Assembly: GCA_951812925.1 (NCBI GenBank) | Contig: OX638371.1 | Location: 31,842,101 to 31,906,100, forward strand | Length of the DNA stretch: 64,000 nucleotides | Direction: 5' to 3' | DNA from: Calliopum simillimum | Taxonomy: Eukaryota > Arthropoda > Insecta > Diptera > Lauxaniidae | Part shown: positions 21,136 to 30,187 of the stretch, piece after piece | How the letters are laid out: every line of letters starts with the position of its first letter | Position numbering within the stretch: the first letter of the stretch is position 1 | Position numbers and translations under genes: made by a program | Notes under the pieces: model-generated | The model's database searches: none | Seen by the model: the letters and a program-made list of their open reading frames with translations, nothing else | Told to the model about the DNA's origin: nothing

Positions 21136-22038
21136 TTGGGTGTACAACTTAAAAACCGGAATTTTTTAGCGAAATTTGATCCTTTATTGTGGAAAAATGT
21201 TACAATATATTTTATTCAAAGTATTGTCCATTGGAAGCTACAACATTTCCCCATCTTTCAGGCAATTTATGAATTCCATCCCAAACAAATTGCGCCGGCT
21301 TGGCGGCCAAAAATGAATCGAGTCAATTTTCGATATCTTGAACTTAAGTGAAGCGTATTCCTGATAGGGCATTCTGCATCGATCGGAACAAATGGTAGTC
21401 TGATGGTGCAAGGTCTGGGCTATAAAGCGGGTGAGGCAAAATTTCCCATCCGTTGTTTTCCGTTGTTTTCCAGGTAATTTTTTGACAGGGGCAGCAATAT
21501 GTGGCCGAGCGTTGTCGTGGTGGAAAATGATTGACTCATGTCTGGTCGCATACGTTGGCCGCTCTGCCTGGATTTTCTGCTTCAATTGGATCAATTGTTG
21601 AGGATAGAATTGAGCATTAATGGTTTGGCCACCTGGTAACAGCTCATAATGGATCACACCTAGCTGGTCCTGACCAGGACGTTCTTTGTCTTCGACATCA
21701 AAATAACCACTTTTAAACCACTCACGACAGCTTGATTCAGCTGGAGCATAGTCCCCATAAACTTCTACAAGAATGCGATGCCTTTCGACAGCTGTTTTCT
21801 TTGCAAAAAAATGACCCACTAGAACCCCGCCGCAAATGCTGTCTTTTTCTCCAATTTTCGAAGTTATTCATCGTGAAAAATAATAATGATGCACACAAGA
21901 TAAAATTGTTTTGTTGACTGATTTTGGCAGCTGCCAAATGTACCTTCAAAATGACATATATATAAAGTTCGAGCTTTCACGATATTTGTTAGTACGGACA
22001 TCCACCGTCAAATTCCGGTTTTTAAGTTGTACACCCAA
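21136..22038 (-). mobile_element. Mariner element with both ends, internally deleted
   Basis: A 903-bp mariner with TTGGGTGTACAACTT termini. By comparison with the uninterrupted host element (near 53200) it inserted at a TA; right flank TA, left flank now TT. The minus-strand relic begins MNNFENWRKRQHLR near 21935, shifts frame, continues VLVGHFFAKKTAVERHR to RPGQ, then a deletion of several hundred bp removes the TGDEKW catalytic region, then GVIHYELLPGG and FHHDNARPH; a short repeat (AACAACGGAA twice) shifts frame before the [13 protein letters not shown] region. Not able to make transposase. Termini suggest the rosa/mellifera branch, as an inference. Confidence 0.9.
21238..21819 (-). pseudogene. 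Mariner transposase relic
   Basis: The 193-codon open part of the relic in the element at 21136-22038 (same frame in copy 1, 3826-4407). It contains the second DNA-binding motif (CREWFKSGYFDVEDKERPGQ), skips the first catalytic Asp by deletion, keeps FHHDNARPH with the second Asp, and is out of frame for the third Asp. An intact mariner transposase is about 345 residues. Confidence 0.85.
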
Positions 22039-22904
22039 TAGATAAATATCTCATCAGGATAAAGAAAAAAAAATTAAAAAACTGAAAATACACAAAATGA
22101 AGATAAAAAAAAGTGTAGTGTAATATCGACCATATAGTACATTTGGTACAGAAGTTGCATATGTATATAAATGTCATTTCCACATTCGGCATATTTTTCA
22201 TGACTCCAAGAACGTCAGATTACATATTCAACCCAAAATTAGCCACGTCGATCTTCTGGGTAAAGGGTATTACATTATATGCATTTTGTTCCTTTGTAGT
22301 TAACGAATCACATATAATGATTATCAGACTCGTCATGAAAACTGCAATTAGATTCCCCATCTGAAAAAGATGATAAATACATTTGTTTTTGAGGCTTTTT
22401 TCTTTGGTGGTCCATATTACCCACAGCACGTGTTGGTGAAATAATTGTTTTTTTTTATCAAAAACTCTTTTGGTTAATGAAATTATTTGTGCTAATAAAT
22501 TATAAATGGTATTCACTGACTTTATATAATTAACCATTTATTTAAAAACGCTATGTCTTTAAAGTGAAATAATGAAATATACTCACTAGGAAAAAATTAT
22601 CACTGACCTTTTTTATAGAAAAATCAACTTTACAGATACATGCGACTTCACCGAACGCTAAAATCGCCCTAGTAGAAGCTTTAGGTATTAGCGCTAAGTT
22701 TGAACATGAATTACGGTAAATCCTATGTATGTAGTGGGAAATAACCGTGTGGTCCATATTACCCACGTAGTCCATATTTCCCTCCCTTACCCTATTATTT
22801 ACGAAGTTAATTTAAATATACATAAAGTGAATGAAAAAAGTTTAGACACAGCACTGTTTTCAATGTTAATTTGTTAATAATTTTATATCCACCAAACCTA
22901 GAAA

Positions 22905-23150
22905 AATAATAAGGATGTCTCTTCGAAAGTTATGTGTGCCCATTCCATGCGTAAAGCAGCTTTTAGTGATTCCTTCAATGTTATGTGATGTCCCCAACTT
23001 TTCAACACTGGAAGCCAAATTTTATTGTAAAATATGCGTAGATAAGTGCTTGTACATTTGCTCAATAGGGACAAGATTTCTTACTGCAGATGCCGCTATA
23101 CATCCCCAAACCATGACATTTCCACCGCCGTGCTTTTGGTAGTTCAGATC
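22905..23150 (-). pseudogene. Tc1-like transposase fragment
   Basis: On the minus strand reads KHGGGNVMVWGCIAASAVRN then LVPIEQMYKHLSTHILQ, a stop, and NLASSVEKLGTSHN. This matches the Tc1 catalytic-core segment (GGgsvMvWGcf...L..i.g.mn...Y..iL..nL..Sa..lg). The flanking catalytic motifs (SDESK upstream, DNDPKHTS and SPDLNPIE downstream) are missing or scrambled. Old relic. Confidence 0.7.
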
Positions 23151-23482
23151 TAATTTCAGGCTCTAATTTTCACTTGACACTTGAATATGACCTTTTAACT
23201 ATATTGCCAATTTCACGATAAGATTTCCGCTGCACAAATTGTTTTCAAATAAATATTTTTTCAAAAACACACTAAAATTTACAAACTTTTAACGAATGTA
23301 CGCTCAAAAGTGTGAATGTGACGATGCCAATTTATGTGCTTTCAAATAAAAAAGTCAAAACTATAATTTTTTTTTTTTTTAAATTCTAGCCCACAGTGTG
23401 TAGGCAGAAATATTGAAAAAAAAGTGTACTTGAAAGTGGCTGGCTGGCTGGCTGTGTGTGTGTGTGTTGAAATACAATAAAT
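23151..23482. other. AT-rich; tail of Tc1 relic and a GGCT/GT microsatellite
   Basis: No gene. Near 23435-23466 there is a (GGCT)n(GT)n microsatellite similar to the GGCT runs of the DINE-1-like elements (for example 46955-47000). Confidence 0.5.
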
Positions 23483-23735
23483 GAGCCGTTCAAAATGAAA
23501 GTGGTGCAGGTCCAAAACGAGGCAAAACTTATGTCATATAAATTGTGTGCCATAATGATCAGTTATTTGGTCGATATCATTTTTTCAACTTAATCCCAAC
23601 AACTCCATATCATCAAGTAAATTTTTCGTGAAAACAGAAATCATTTTTATTCATCCCTAACAAAATGTCAGCCAATTAATATTATGACATTACTTTTTCG
23701 TTTTGGACTTGCACCATTTTCATTTTGTACGGCTC
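23483..23735. mobile_element. 253-bp MITE with GAGCCGTTCAAAATG ends
   Basis: Inverted termini about 38 bp long: GAGCCGTTCAAAATGAAAGT... and ...CATTTTGTACGGCTC, continuing to AAAACGA/TCGTTTT with few mismatches. Flanked by AAAT on both sides, a possible 4-bp duplication. The inside resembles 4640-4790. No coding capacity. Confidence 0.7.
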
Positions 23736-23820
23736 AAATAAAGAGACTTCATCAAAGTCTTTAAATATTTATTTGTAACTAACACTAAACTTCTGCACAT
23801 TTCGATTTAATTCCAGTTTT

Positions 23821-24096
23821 TTATCCTTCTTGATGGAGATACTTATTTTTACCCACATCAATTAAATTTGCTGTTACCATTTTGCCCAAAAATATTTGAC
23901 CGATAAGGGTTAATTTGTAATGTTGTTGAAGGACGGACGGCACAAGCTTAGACACAGTAACGTTAGTTTGTGAATTGCAAAGCTTACTAATTACAATTTG
24001 TCGCATTACGGAAATATTCTCAAAGGAAAATCGGTGAAATTCATTAGGCGCGCACAAACTGTGACCAAAAGCGAACAAAATCAGCATAACAGGCAA
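23821..24096 (-). CDS. Hypothetical small secreted protein (91 aa), weak
   Basis: Not recognised. The frame begins MPVMLILFAFGHSLCAPNE, a plausible signal peptide with a cleavage site near residue 15; the rest is mixed with two or three hydrophobic stretches and one cysteine. An AATAAA lies about 45 nt after the stop on the same strand. No neighbouring exon or conserved motif supports it and the region is full of transposon debris, so this may be a chance frame. Confidence 0.25.
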   Translation of the reverse strand: MPVMLILFAFGHSLCAPNEFHRFSFENISVMRQIVISKLCNSQTNVTVSKLVPSVLQQHYKLTLIGQIFLGKMVTANLIDVGKNKYLHQEG

Positions 24097-24750
24097 ATCA
24101 AATGAATTCGTTTTAATTTAGAAAGTTAGCTAACAAAATGCAACAATTGTTGTTGCCTTTTTTTTAAGTAAAAAACGCGCAATTGTAAAATTTTAAGGAA
24201 TTTTTATGAGCCACACACATGCAGGCAAAATTAACGATGTCAGGCACAGTTTTGGCTCCGTTTGCAAATTTTAAATTTCATTTGTTTCAATTGATTTTAA
24301 ATTAGGTTTTATGGTTTTTATATAATTTTACTTAATTATTGGAAATTTTTCCTGTAGGTGTTAGAAAGAAGAAGAAGAAAAAAAAAACAAATGATACGGG
24401 GTGCTAATTTTGGATGGATCGAAACTTATGTATATGCAACTTATATGGTCATAGATTGGCGTACAATACAATTAAGTTTAAATAAGGTTAGAATTCATTA
24501 GACAAGGTTACGTTGAGATAAATCATTTAGTTATAGGTTAGACAAGGTGAAATTAAGTTTAGCTATGATAAGTTAATTTGTACCGGACGAAACCAGGCTA
24601 GTGATGAGCAAAATCATTCTTGGTCTTCAGTCTTGATAACACTGTACAACAAGAGGTTTGAAAGTTGCTTTTTGCGTATTTCGAACTCGTAAACAGGAAT
24701 ATGCTATCCATTTATTCCGTTAAGTCTGGTTTTCTGTATACTCAGCTTAG
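24097..24750. other. No gene recognised
   Basis: AT-rich with a short GAAGAAGAAG run near 24366. It leads into decayed LINE sequence. Confidence 0.5.
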
Positions 24751-26010
24751 AAGTTATTAGGAAACCGGTGATATTAGAAATACTCAATACTTTCATAGGC
24801 CCAGAACCCTTCTGCGGAGTAAACAGCAGTTTTAAAAATAACTTAAGGGGACAGTCGCCTTTGTAATTGAAAACATAAAAACACTTTTTAAAAATTTTAT
24901 TATGAAAAAACTATTATATTTATTGACAAAATTTCTTTTGGACATTGTTAAATGTTGTCCAAAAAATACGAAAAAAATTTTTTATTTTTATTTTTAGTTT
25001 CCCTTGGCTGCTGTAGAGGGCGTCATCCAAAAGTTACTTTTCAAACTGGTAGGAAATTTTTCTCCGAATCTACTCGACCGATTTTAAAAAACCAAAAAGC
25101 ATTCCATTTCTCATAAAAAGTATTGAACAATAAGCCTCTGAAAGTTTTAAAAAATACCCCCCCTTTTTCTACGGGGCATTTTTTGAGGGTAAGTCCCTCA
25201 ATTTTTTCGCATTTTTCATAAATATTCGTACAGAAACTTCAAAATATAAAAAAGTATGAATTTTGGAGGCTTATTGTATAGTTTTGAGTCTCAAGAATAA
25301 AATCCATTTTGAATTTTTCAAAAATCTGTTACAGGAGGTCTACAACATTTCCTGCTGTTTAAAAAGTAACTTTTGGATGACACAGCAGCCAAGGGAAACT
25401 AAAAATAAAAAAATAAAAAAATTTTTCATATTTTTTAGACAATATTTAACAATGTCCAAAAGAAATTTTGTCAATTAATATAATAGTTTTTTCATAATAA
25501 AATTTTTAAAAAGTGAATTTGTTTCAATTACAAAGGCGAATGTCCCCTTAATACAGGAATGGGAAAAGGAAAGCCTTTCCGATCACTGGAGAGCCAAAGA
25601 AGGTATGCAACAGGCGAAGAGGCTGATCGATCCAAAACTTATTAAGGCAGAAGCTGTTTTAAATCTCAGTAGAAAAGATATAAAGACGTACAGTGAGAAA
25701 ATGACAGGTCACTGTAAACTTAATTATCACCTAAAAAAGATGGGTTTGGTAGACGATGATTCCTGTAGACTCTGCTTAGAGGACTCGGAAACAGCGGAAC
25801 ATGTACTATGTACTTGCCCCGCCGTGGTAAGACGCAGAGTAAGATACCTAGGTGCCGAGATTTAAAATCCAAATGACATAGGTAAAATTAATCCCACGGC
25901 AGTGACATGATTTATAGATAGTCTGGAGCTATTCTGATAGGGAAAGAGGCTGCACAAAAAATCTTTTAGATCGCAGTGCAATCCAAAGCCTTTGAATAAT
26001 AATAATATAA
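24751..26010 (+). pseudogene. LINE C-terminal end (RNase H tail and zinc-finger region), split by a palindrome
   Basis: Left of the insertion, EILNTFIGPEPFCGVNSSFK is like the end of the RNase H domain of I/R1/LOA-type LINEs. Right of it the frame continues IQEWEKESLSDHWRAKEGMQ, then LTGHC-like MTGHCKLNYHLKKMGL and CRLCLEDSETAEHVLCTCP, a CCHC-type C-terminal zinc motif. The two halves read through in one frame if a single TTAA is kept (FKNN-L-IQEW). The 3' end near 26000 carries AATAATAATAAT, the TAA-repeat tail typical of I-type LINEs. Only the last fraction of ORF2 remains. Confidence 0.75.
24847..25548. mobile_element. 702-bp foldback at a TTAA site, GGGGACA ends
   Basis: Ends GGGGACAGTCGCCTTTG and CAAAGGCGAATGTCCCC, arms of about 200-300 bp (for example TTTCCCTTGGCTGCTGT / CAGCAGCCAAGGGAAA), flanked on both sides by TTAA (24843-24846, 25549-25552). 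The LINE frame around it shows that one TTAA was the empty site. TTAA duplications are the mark of piggyBac, though piggyBac ends normally start with CCY, so the superfamily is uncertain. Confidence 0.85.
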
Positions 26011-26129
26011 GAAATAATAAAAAAAATTCTCCAATTTTTTCGTTATAAATGTATTACAGCGTAGATTTTTCTCAATTACTAAAAAAAATTATTTCACTAG
26101 ATGGCGCTTTAGAAATCATTTAACGGGTA

Positions 26130-26950
26130 AATTTTGTTTTTACGCATTTTCTTAAGTTTTAAGGATTTGACGTCTTTGATGACCCCTAGTGAAATTTTTC
26201 GTAGAATATTTTTGTCAAAAACATACGCCCTAGTACACTGTTCTACACGATTTCGCACAACTGAAAAAAAACAAAATTTTCTGAAAATATGTCAAAAAAT
26301 AAGTTTTCGTGTTTTCCCAATTTTTCGGATCAGGTCGATTTTTTTTTAATCGCCCTTTGAAGTTTTTTATTCATGTTGAGTCGACACACTAAATTTTACG
26401 ATTCTTACATCTAAGGTATATGACGTGTTCTGAAGACTTATGCAAGATATTAAGAGGAATATTTTTTACATCCCCCACAAATGGTTAATTTTTAAGCATT
26501 TCTTAAAAAGGTACAAAAGTGATCCCTAAAACAGGCGAATATTGGATCAGTATGTACCACAGAAATATTTGGTATGAAATTTCACTAATACCTATATGCC
26601 GAACACTAAAAAGTCGAAACTTTATTGCGAAAGCCAAAAAATCGTCAATATCAATAAGGTCCTCATACATTTCATGTTAGATATTATTCTTAAGTTTCAG
26701 CATTTCTTAACTTCGGTGATCCTTAATGAAATTTTTTGTAGAATATTTTGAGTAATATTTTTGAACAAATTATAACACATTTTTTGGGAGAAGGTCATAC
26801 AGTCCCACAAAAACAGGATATAATGGGCTAATGTGTTTCAAAAAATGTTTCTCATGTGCTATAACCTTGTGTCCACTTGTTTTATCCAAAACGAAGTTTT
26901 AAAGTTTTACAATGCGGTGGGGTAGCTCTAAAAGGTTATAAGGTCTGCAA
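26130..26950. repeat. Diverged copy of the core of the 38.7-40.7 kb palindrome
   Basis: Collinear similarity to about 39290-39965: a TTGAAGTTTTTT stretch, CTTACATCTAAGGT, TATGACGTGTTC, ACTTATGCAAGATATT, CTTAAAAAGGTAC, CAGTATGTACC, AAAACAGGATATAATGGG and AAGTTTTACAATG occur in the same order with many differences. The mariner-type ends and coding part are not present. Diverged member of the same repeat family. Confidence 0.65.
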
Positions 26951-27602
26951 GTTTTGCCGGTTTCGCAGTGACTTCTTTTTGAACTCATCGGATTACAGCA
27001 TTATGTACGGTTTGTGTATTTTTTTAACCAATTTGGATTCTACACGTTCGCCATTGTAGGATTGTCCACTTTGAACCATAATAAGCCTCTTTTATTTTCC
27101 TGACCTCAAGATAATTATTTTCGATTTTCGGACCTGAAAATGTCTATTGCGTGGTGTCTTCAAAATCTTGCCAGTTTCAAGCATATCACAATTAATTCCT
27201 GAATAGATGGCAGATCAAAACTACAGAGTGAAAAATGATAGTTTACTTTTGATTCCATTCCGGTATTGATTTTAAACTGTTTTGGTATTAAATTCAAAAT
27301 TTATTCCAAAAAAGGTTGAAAAATAATTGCTTGCAAACCATTTAGTTTTTTAAATTTTTTAATACCAAAGTGGCTTAAAAACAATCCTAAAATAACTTTA
27401 AATTCAAAAAACTAATCATTTTTAGTTTTAAAATAAGTCCAAGAAAAGAATTAAAATATTCTCTGCGCCAATTTTAATACTTTTGGTTTGAAACTAATGC
27501 TATCAAAGTTTTAATTTAGCTTGGGGAGACTTTTTAGTTTCAAAATTTGAAAAACTTTATTTATCAAAAAAGCATAAAAAAAAGAAAAAGAACAAAATAA
27601 AA
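26951..27602. other. No gene seen
   Basis: AT-rich; 27240-27580 is full of partly inverted AATTTAAA/TTTTAAA words but no clear element ends. Confidence 0.5.
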
Positions 27603-28412
27603 ACTAGTAAGGGTTGTACCTTTGACCTGACCAAAAACTAAATACCCTACACTGCATTTCAAGCACTTAGTTGATAAATACTATGCAATATTTTTGTACA
27701 TACAATACAAGTTTTATTAAAATAAAATGTTTTGATCTTCCGTAACCCCTAGGAGAGTATAAGAACGAATTGCTTATATGGGATGTGCCACGCCCTCTAA
27801 TCCTACTTCGCCTACTTTTTGCTCAGAGTTTGCAATTAATGTTCTTGGTGTTTGGGTGAAATTTGGTTGGGTTATCTCAAAAAACACTTTCAGTATATCA
27901 TTTTGGAAATTTTTGCTGATATGAGAGGTGCCACGCCCCATTGTTCGAGTGCGCTCAGTTTTTTCTCAGGCTTGCATTTATTGATCTAGGTGCAGTTTGG
28001 TTGGGTTACCACATAAAACACTTTCAGTATAACATTTTGAAACTTTTTTTTTATGGGAGGTGCCACGTCCTATTGTTCGAGTTCGCCTAGTTTTTGCTCA
28101 GAGCTTGGACTTACTATCACTAATATTTCTATGTACTTATTTTGCTGTTATTGCAAATAATGCTCTTATTATTGCATTTTGAATATTTAGCTCATTTTCA
28201 ATCTCCCGAGCTAACTTTAACGACGGAGGCAGAATTTTATTGAATTATGTTTTCCCAAAAAATGTATTTCCACGCACACCCAGCCAGACAGACGGACTAC
28301 TCAGGAGGTGACGCTGATCAAGAATATATATACTTTTCTATGCCTGCCACGCCTCCTTCTCTGCTTTACAAACGGAAGGACAAAGTGTATATACCCTGAG
28401 TGTAGGGTATAA
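27603..28412 (-). mobile_element. DINE-1/Helentron-like non-autonomous element (copy 1)
   Basis: Read on the minus strand: starts TATACCCTACACTCAGGGTA, has a conserved block with GCGTCACCTCCTGAGTAG, then about three 140-bp tandem units each containing GGGCGTGGCAC-like words (ccacgcc near 27788, 27930 and 28070 on the plus strand), then the inverted subterminal word GTGTAGGGTATTTAG, a hairpin (TTTGGTCAGGTCAAA) and CTAGT at the very end. Subterminal inverted repeats, central tandem repeats, 3' hairpin and CTAG end are the plan of Helentron-derived elements such as DINE-1. Confidence 0.6.
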
Positions 28413-28477
28413 AAATAAAAATTTTTTTTCAATTGTTTAAATACAAATTTCACACAACTACGTCAATAAGCTCAATA

Positions 28478-28560
28478 GCCGAATGAGTTAAAGACTTCGT
28501 AATTTATCTACATAGGTGTAAGATGTTGTACCCTTGGTTCGAATCTCAGTATGGATGGTT
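28478..28560 (+). other. tRNA-like (SINE head or tRNA pseudogene)
   Basis: Contains an A-box-like TAGCCGAATGAGTTAAAG and, about 50 nt on, a B-box GGTTCGAATCT, the internal Pol III promoter pair of a tRNA-Leu/Ser-like sequence. No good acceptor stem, so not a working tRNA. It lies right after a DINE-1-like element. Confidence 0.45.
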
Positions 28561-28890
28561 TGTTTTTTTTTAATTATAGTTTAAAATTTTTCAGAATGGT
28601 TTCTTTAAATGCAATCAATAGTCAATTACGTACATCACGAACAGAATTTAATTCAGTCTTAACATACAATCATATTAAAAAGATGAACTTAGTATAATAA
28701 TAAAAAAATACCTAATTAAAAAAAAAACATTTGACTTACAAATAACAATTAAAAGAAAACATACAATCATAGAAAAGATATGAACTTACTTAATACATAT
28801 TATAGAAAATATATACTTAATAAATACATTTATTTGAGTTAGAAATCACATTTACCGAAAAAAAAACAAGTTAAGAAAAGTAGTGAAAAA
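28561..28890. other. AT-rich; probable 3' end of the LINE on the minus strand
   Basis: Direct repeats of ACATACAATCAT(A) and AATACATA words. No gene. Confidence 0.5.
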
Positions 28891-30187
28891 TCAATTGCCT
28901 AAATCTTCTACCATTACTAATACATTTGAACTCACGAGGTAATGAGTTCCACAGACGAATTGTGCTAACAAAAAACATTCTAGACGAACATAAATATTTG
29001 AATGACGGAACGATAATGTTACAGGTTCTTGATGATAATTGATTTTTTTATATAAATAGTCCGGAGTTTTTGTAAAAATTATTTTATGCAAAAATATAAG
29101 ATTTCTGACATTTAGGTAATCCACTATACTACAATTCAAAATACGTTTACTGATCGTTGAGGTATGATCAAATCTCCTAAGACCAAATACGTAACGGGTG
29201 ACGTTATTATACGTAACCTGTAATTTGTGAAGTGATCGTGAATCTAGCCAGCTAAATACGACTTCAGAGTAGGTTATTAATGGAATAATCAACTGCACTG
29301 CATGGCGTTTTCTTGTTTCCATAGGTACGAACGCGGAAGACATTTTTAGGTTACGTAAAGTGTAGTAGACTTTTCTAATAACACAATTGACATGGTCCTC
29401 ACAAGTCAAGCCACAATTCACCACGAACCCGAGGTTAGTGGCTTTGTTTACAAATTTTAATTTCTTATCGCTCAATAAAATATCCGGTAACTCTTCGACA
29501 GGAAAGCATATTTTAAATATAGGCAACACAAGTGACTTCTGTGGATTTAAGGACAGAGAATGAATTACCTATTCTAACCCTTTGTATCCTGCCTTGCAAA
29601 TAGCTTTTGAGAAATTTAACGGCAGTATCAGAGAAACCAAAAAGCCATTTAAGTTTATCACAAAGTATAATGTGATTCACGCTATCAAAAGCCTTGGAAA
29701 AGTCCAACAGACAAAGCAGTGTCAAGTACTCTTTATCAAATGATATTCGTATATCATCAGTAATTTTTAAAGCTGCAGTGGAGCAACTGTGACCAGGTCG
29801 GAATACAGACTGAAATTCTGAAATCTGCTTATGTTCATTGATATATGTGAAAATCTGCTCAGCCATCAAAGACTCGCAGACTTTTGACAGAGGCGATAAC
29901 AAGCTAATTGGCCTAAAGTCGCACGGATTACTTGGTGTCGATATTTTGGCCACAGGTATAATCAGTGCCATCTTCCATTGATCAGGAAAGCAAGAGCTAG
30001 TGAAACAGTGGTTTAAGATATGGGTAAGAGGACTTAGGATGTAGGGTAACACTATCTTTATGAATTTCAACTGGATCCCATCTTCACCAATTGCATTTGA
30101 TTTAATTTTTAGTATTTGTCTAGCAACGTCAGCCTCAGTAACGGCATTAAATTCAAAACCATTTAAAATTATTTTTTTTTTTTTCAT
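28891..30187 (-). pseudogene. Jockey-group LINE reverse transcriptase, internal deletion removing YADD
   Basis: First part (30187 to about 29555): SNAIGEDGIQLKFIK, DQWKMALIIPVAK, DFRPISLLSPLSKVCE, LLDFSKAFDSVNH, the fingers-palm part of a CR1/jockey-group reverse transcriptase. Then at RIGNSFS the sequence jumps to LSLNPQKSLVLPIFKICFP in another frame, so about 80 residues (GVPQGS...YADD region) are gone. The second part continues to 28891 with the thumb and C-terminal domain (LGFVVNCGLTCEDHV, QLIIPLITYSEVVFSWLD). No endonuclease domain remains upstream of 30187: 5' truncated. Such a copy is dead but the two halves are otherwise open, so the deletion is fairly recent. Confidence 0.8.

Larger units (their letters stand above)
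17413..21843. repeat. Long direct duplication, copy 2
   Basis: Apparent exact repeat of 1-4431. Its right limit is inside the mariner at 21843; from 21844 the mariner continues normally to an intact end, whereas copy 1 jumps to a different mariner end and flank. Upstream of 17413 the Merlin gene continues normally, so the true left limit of the repeat is not in the window. Confidence 0.95.
21004..22795 (-). mobile_element. GTAGGGTAAGG-ended DNA element, interrupted by mariner
   Basis: Reverse-orientation relative of the complete element at 52445-53340. Without the nested mariner (21136-22038) it is about 890 bp, close to the 896 bp of the other copy. Ends: diverged GTAGCGTAATGG at the left, CCCTTACCCTA at the right. 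The motif ATATGGACCAC or its complement recurs near both ends and inside. Conserved words on the minus strand (IYHLFQMGNL, TQKIDVANFG) match the other copy, but neither has a convincing full gene. Confidence 0.8.

Noticed and set aside
22143..22537. 105-codon frame conserved in the GTAGGGTAAGG element
   Set aside because: Partly shared with 52814-53032, but conservation is that of the whole element and the frame is not maintained at the ends.
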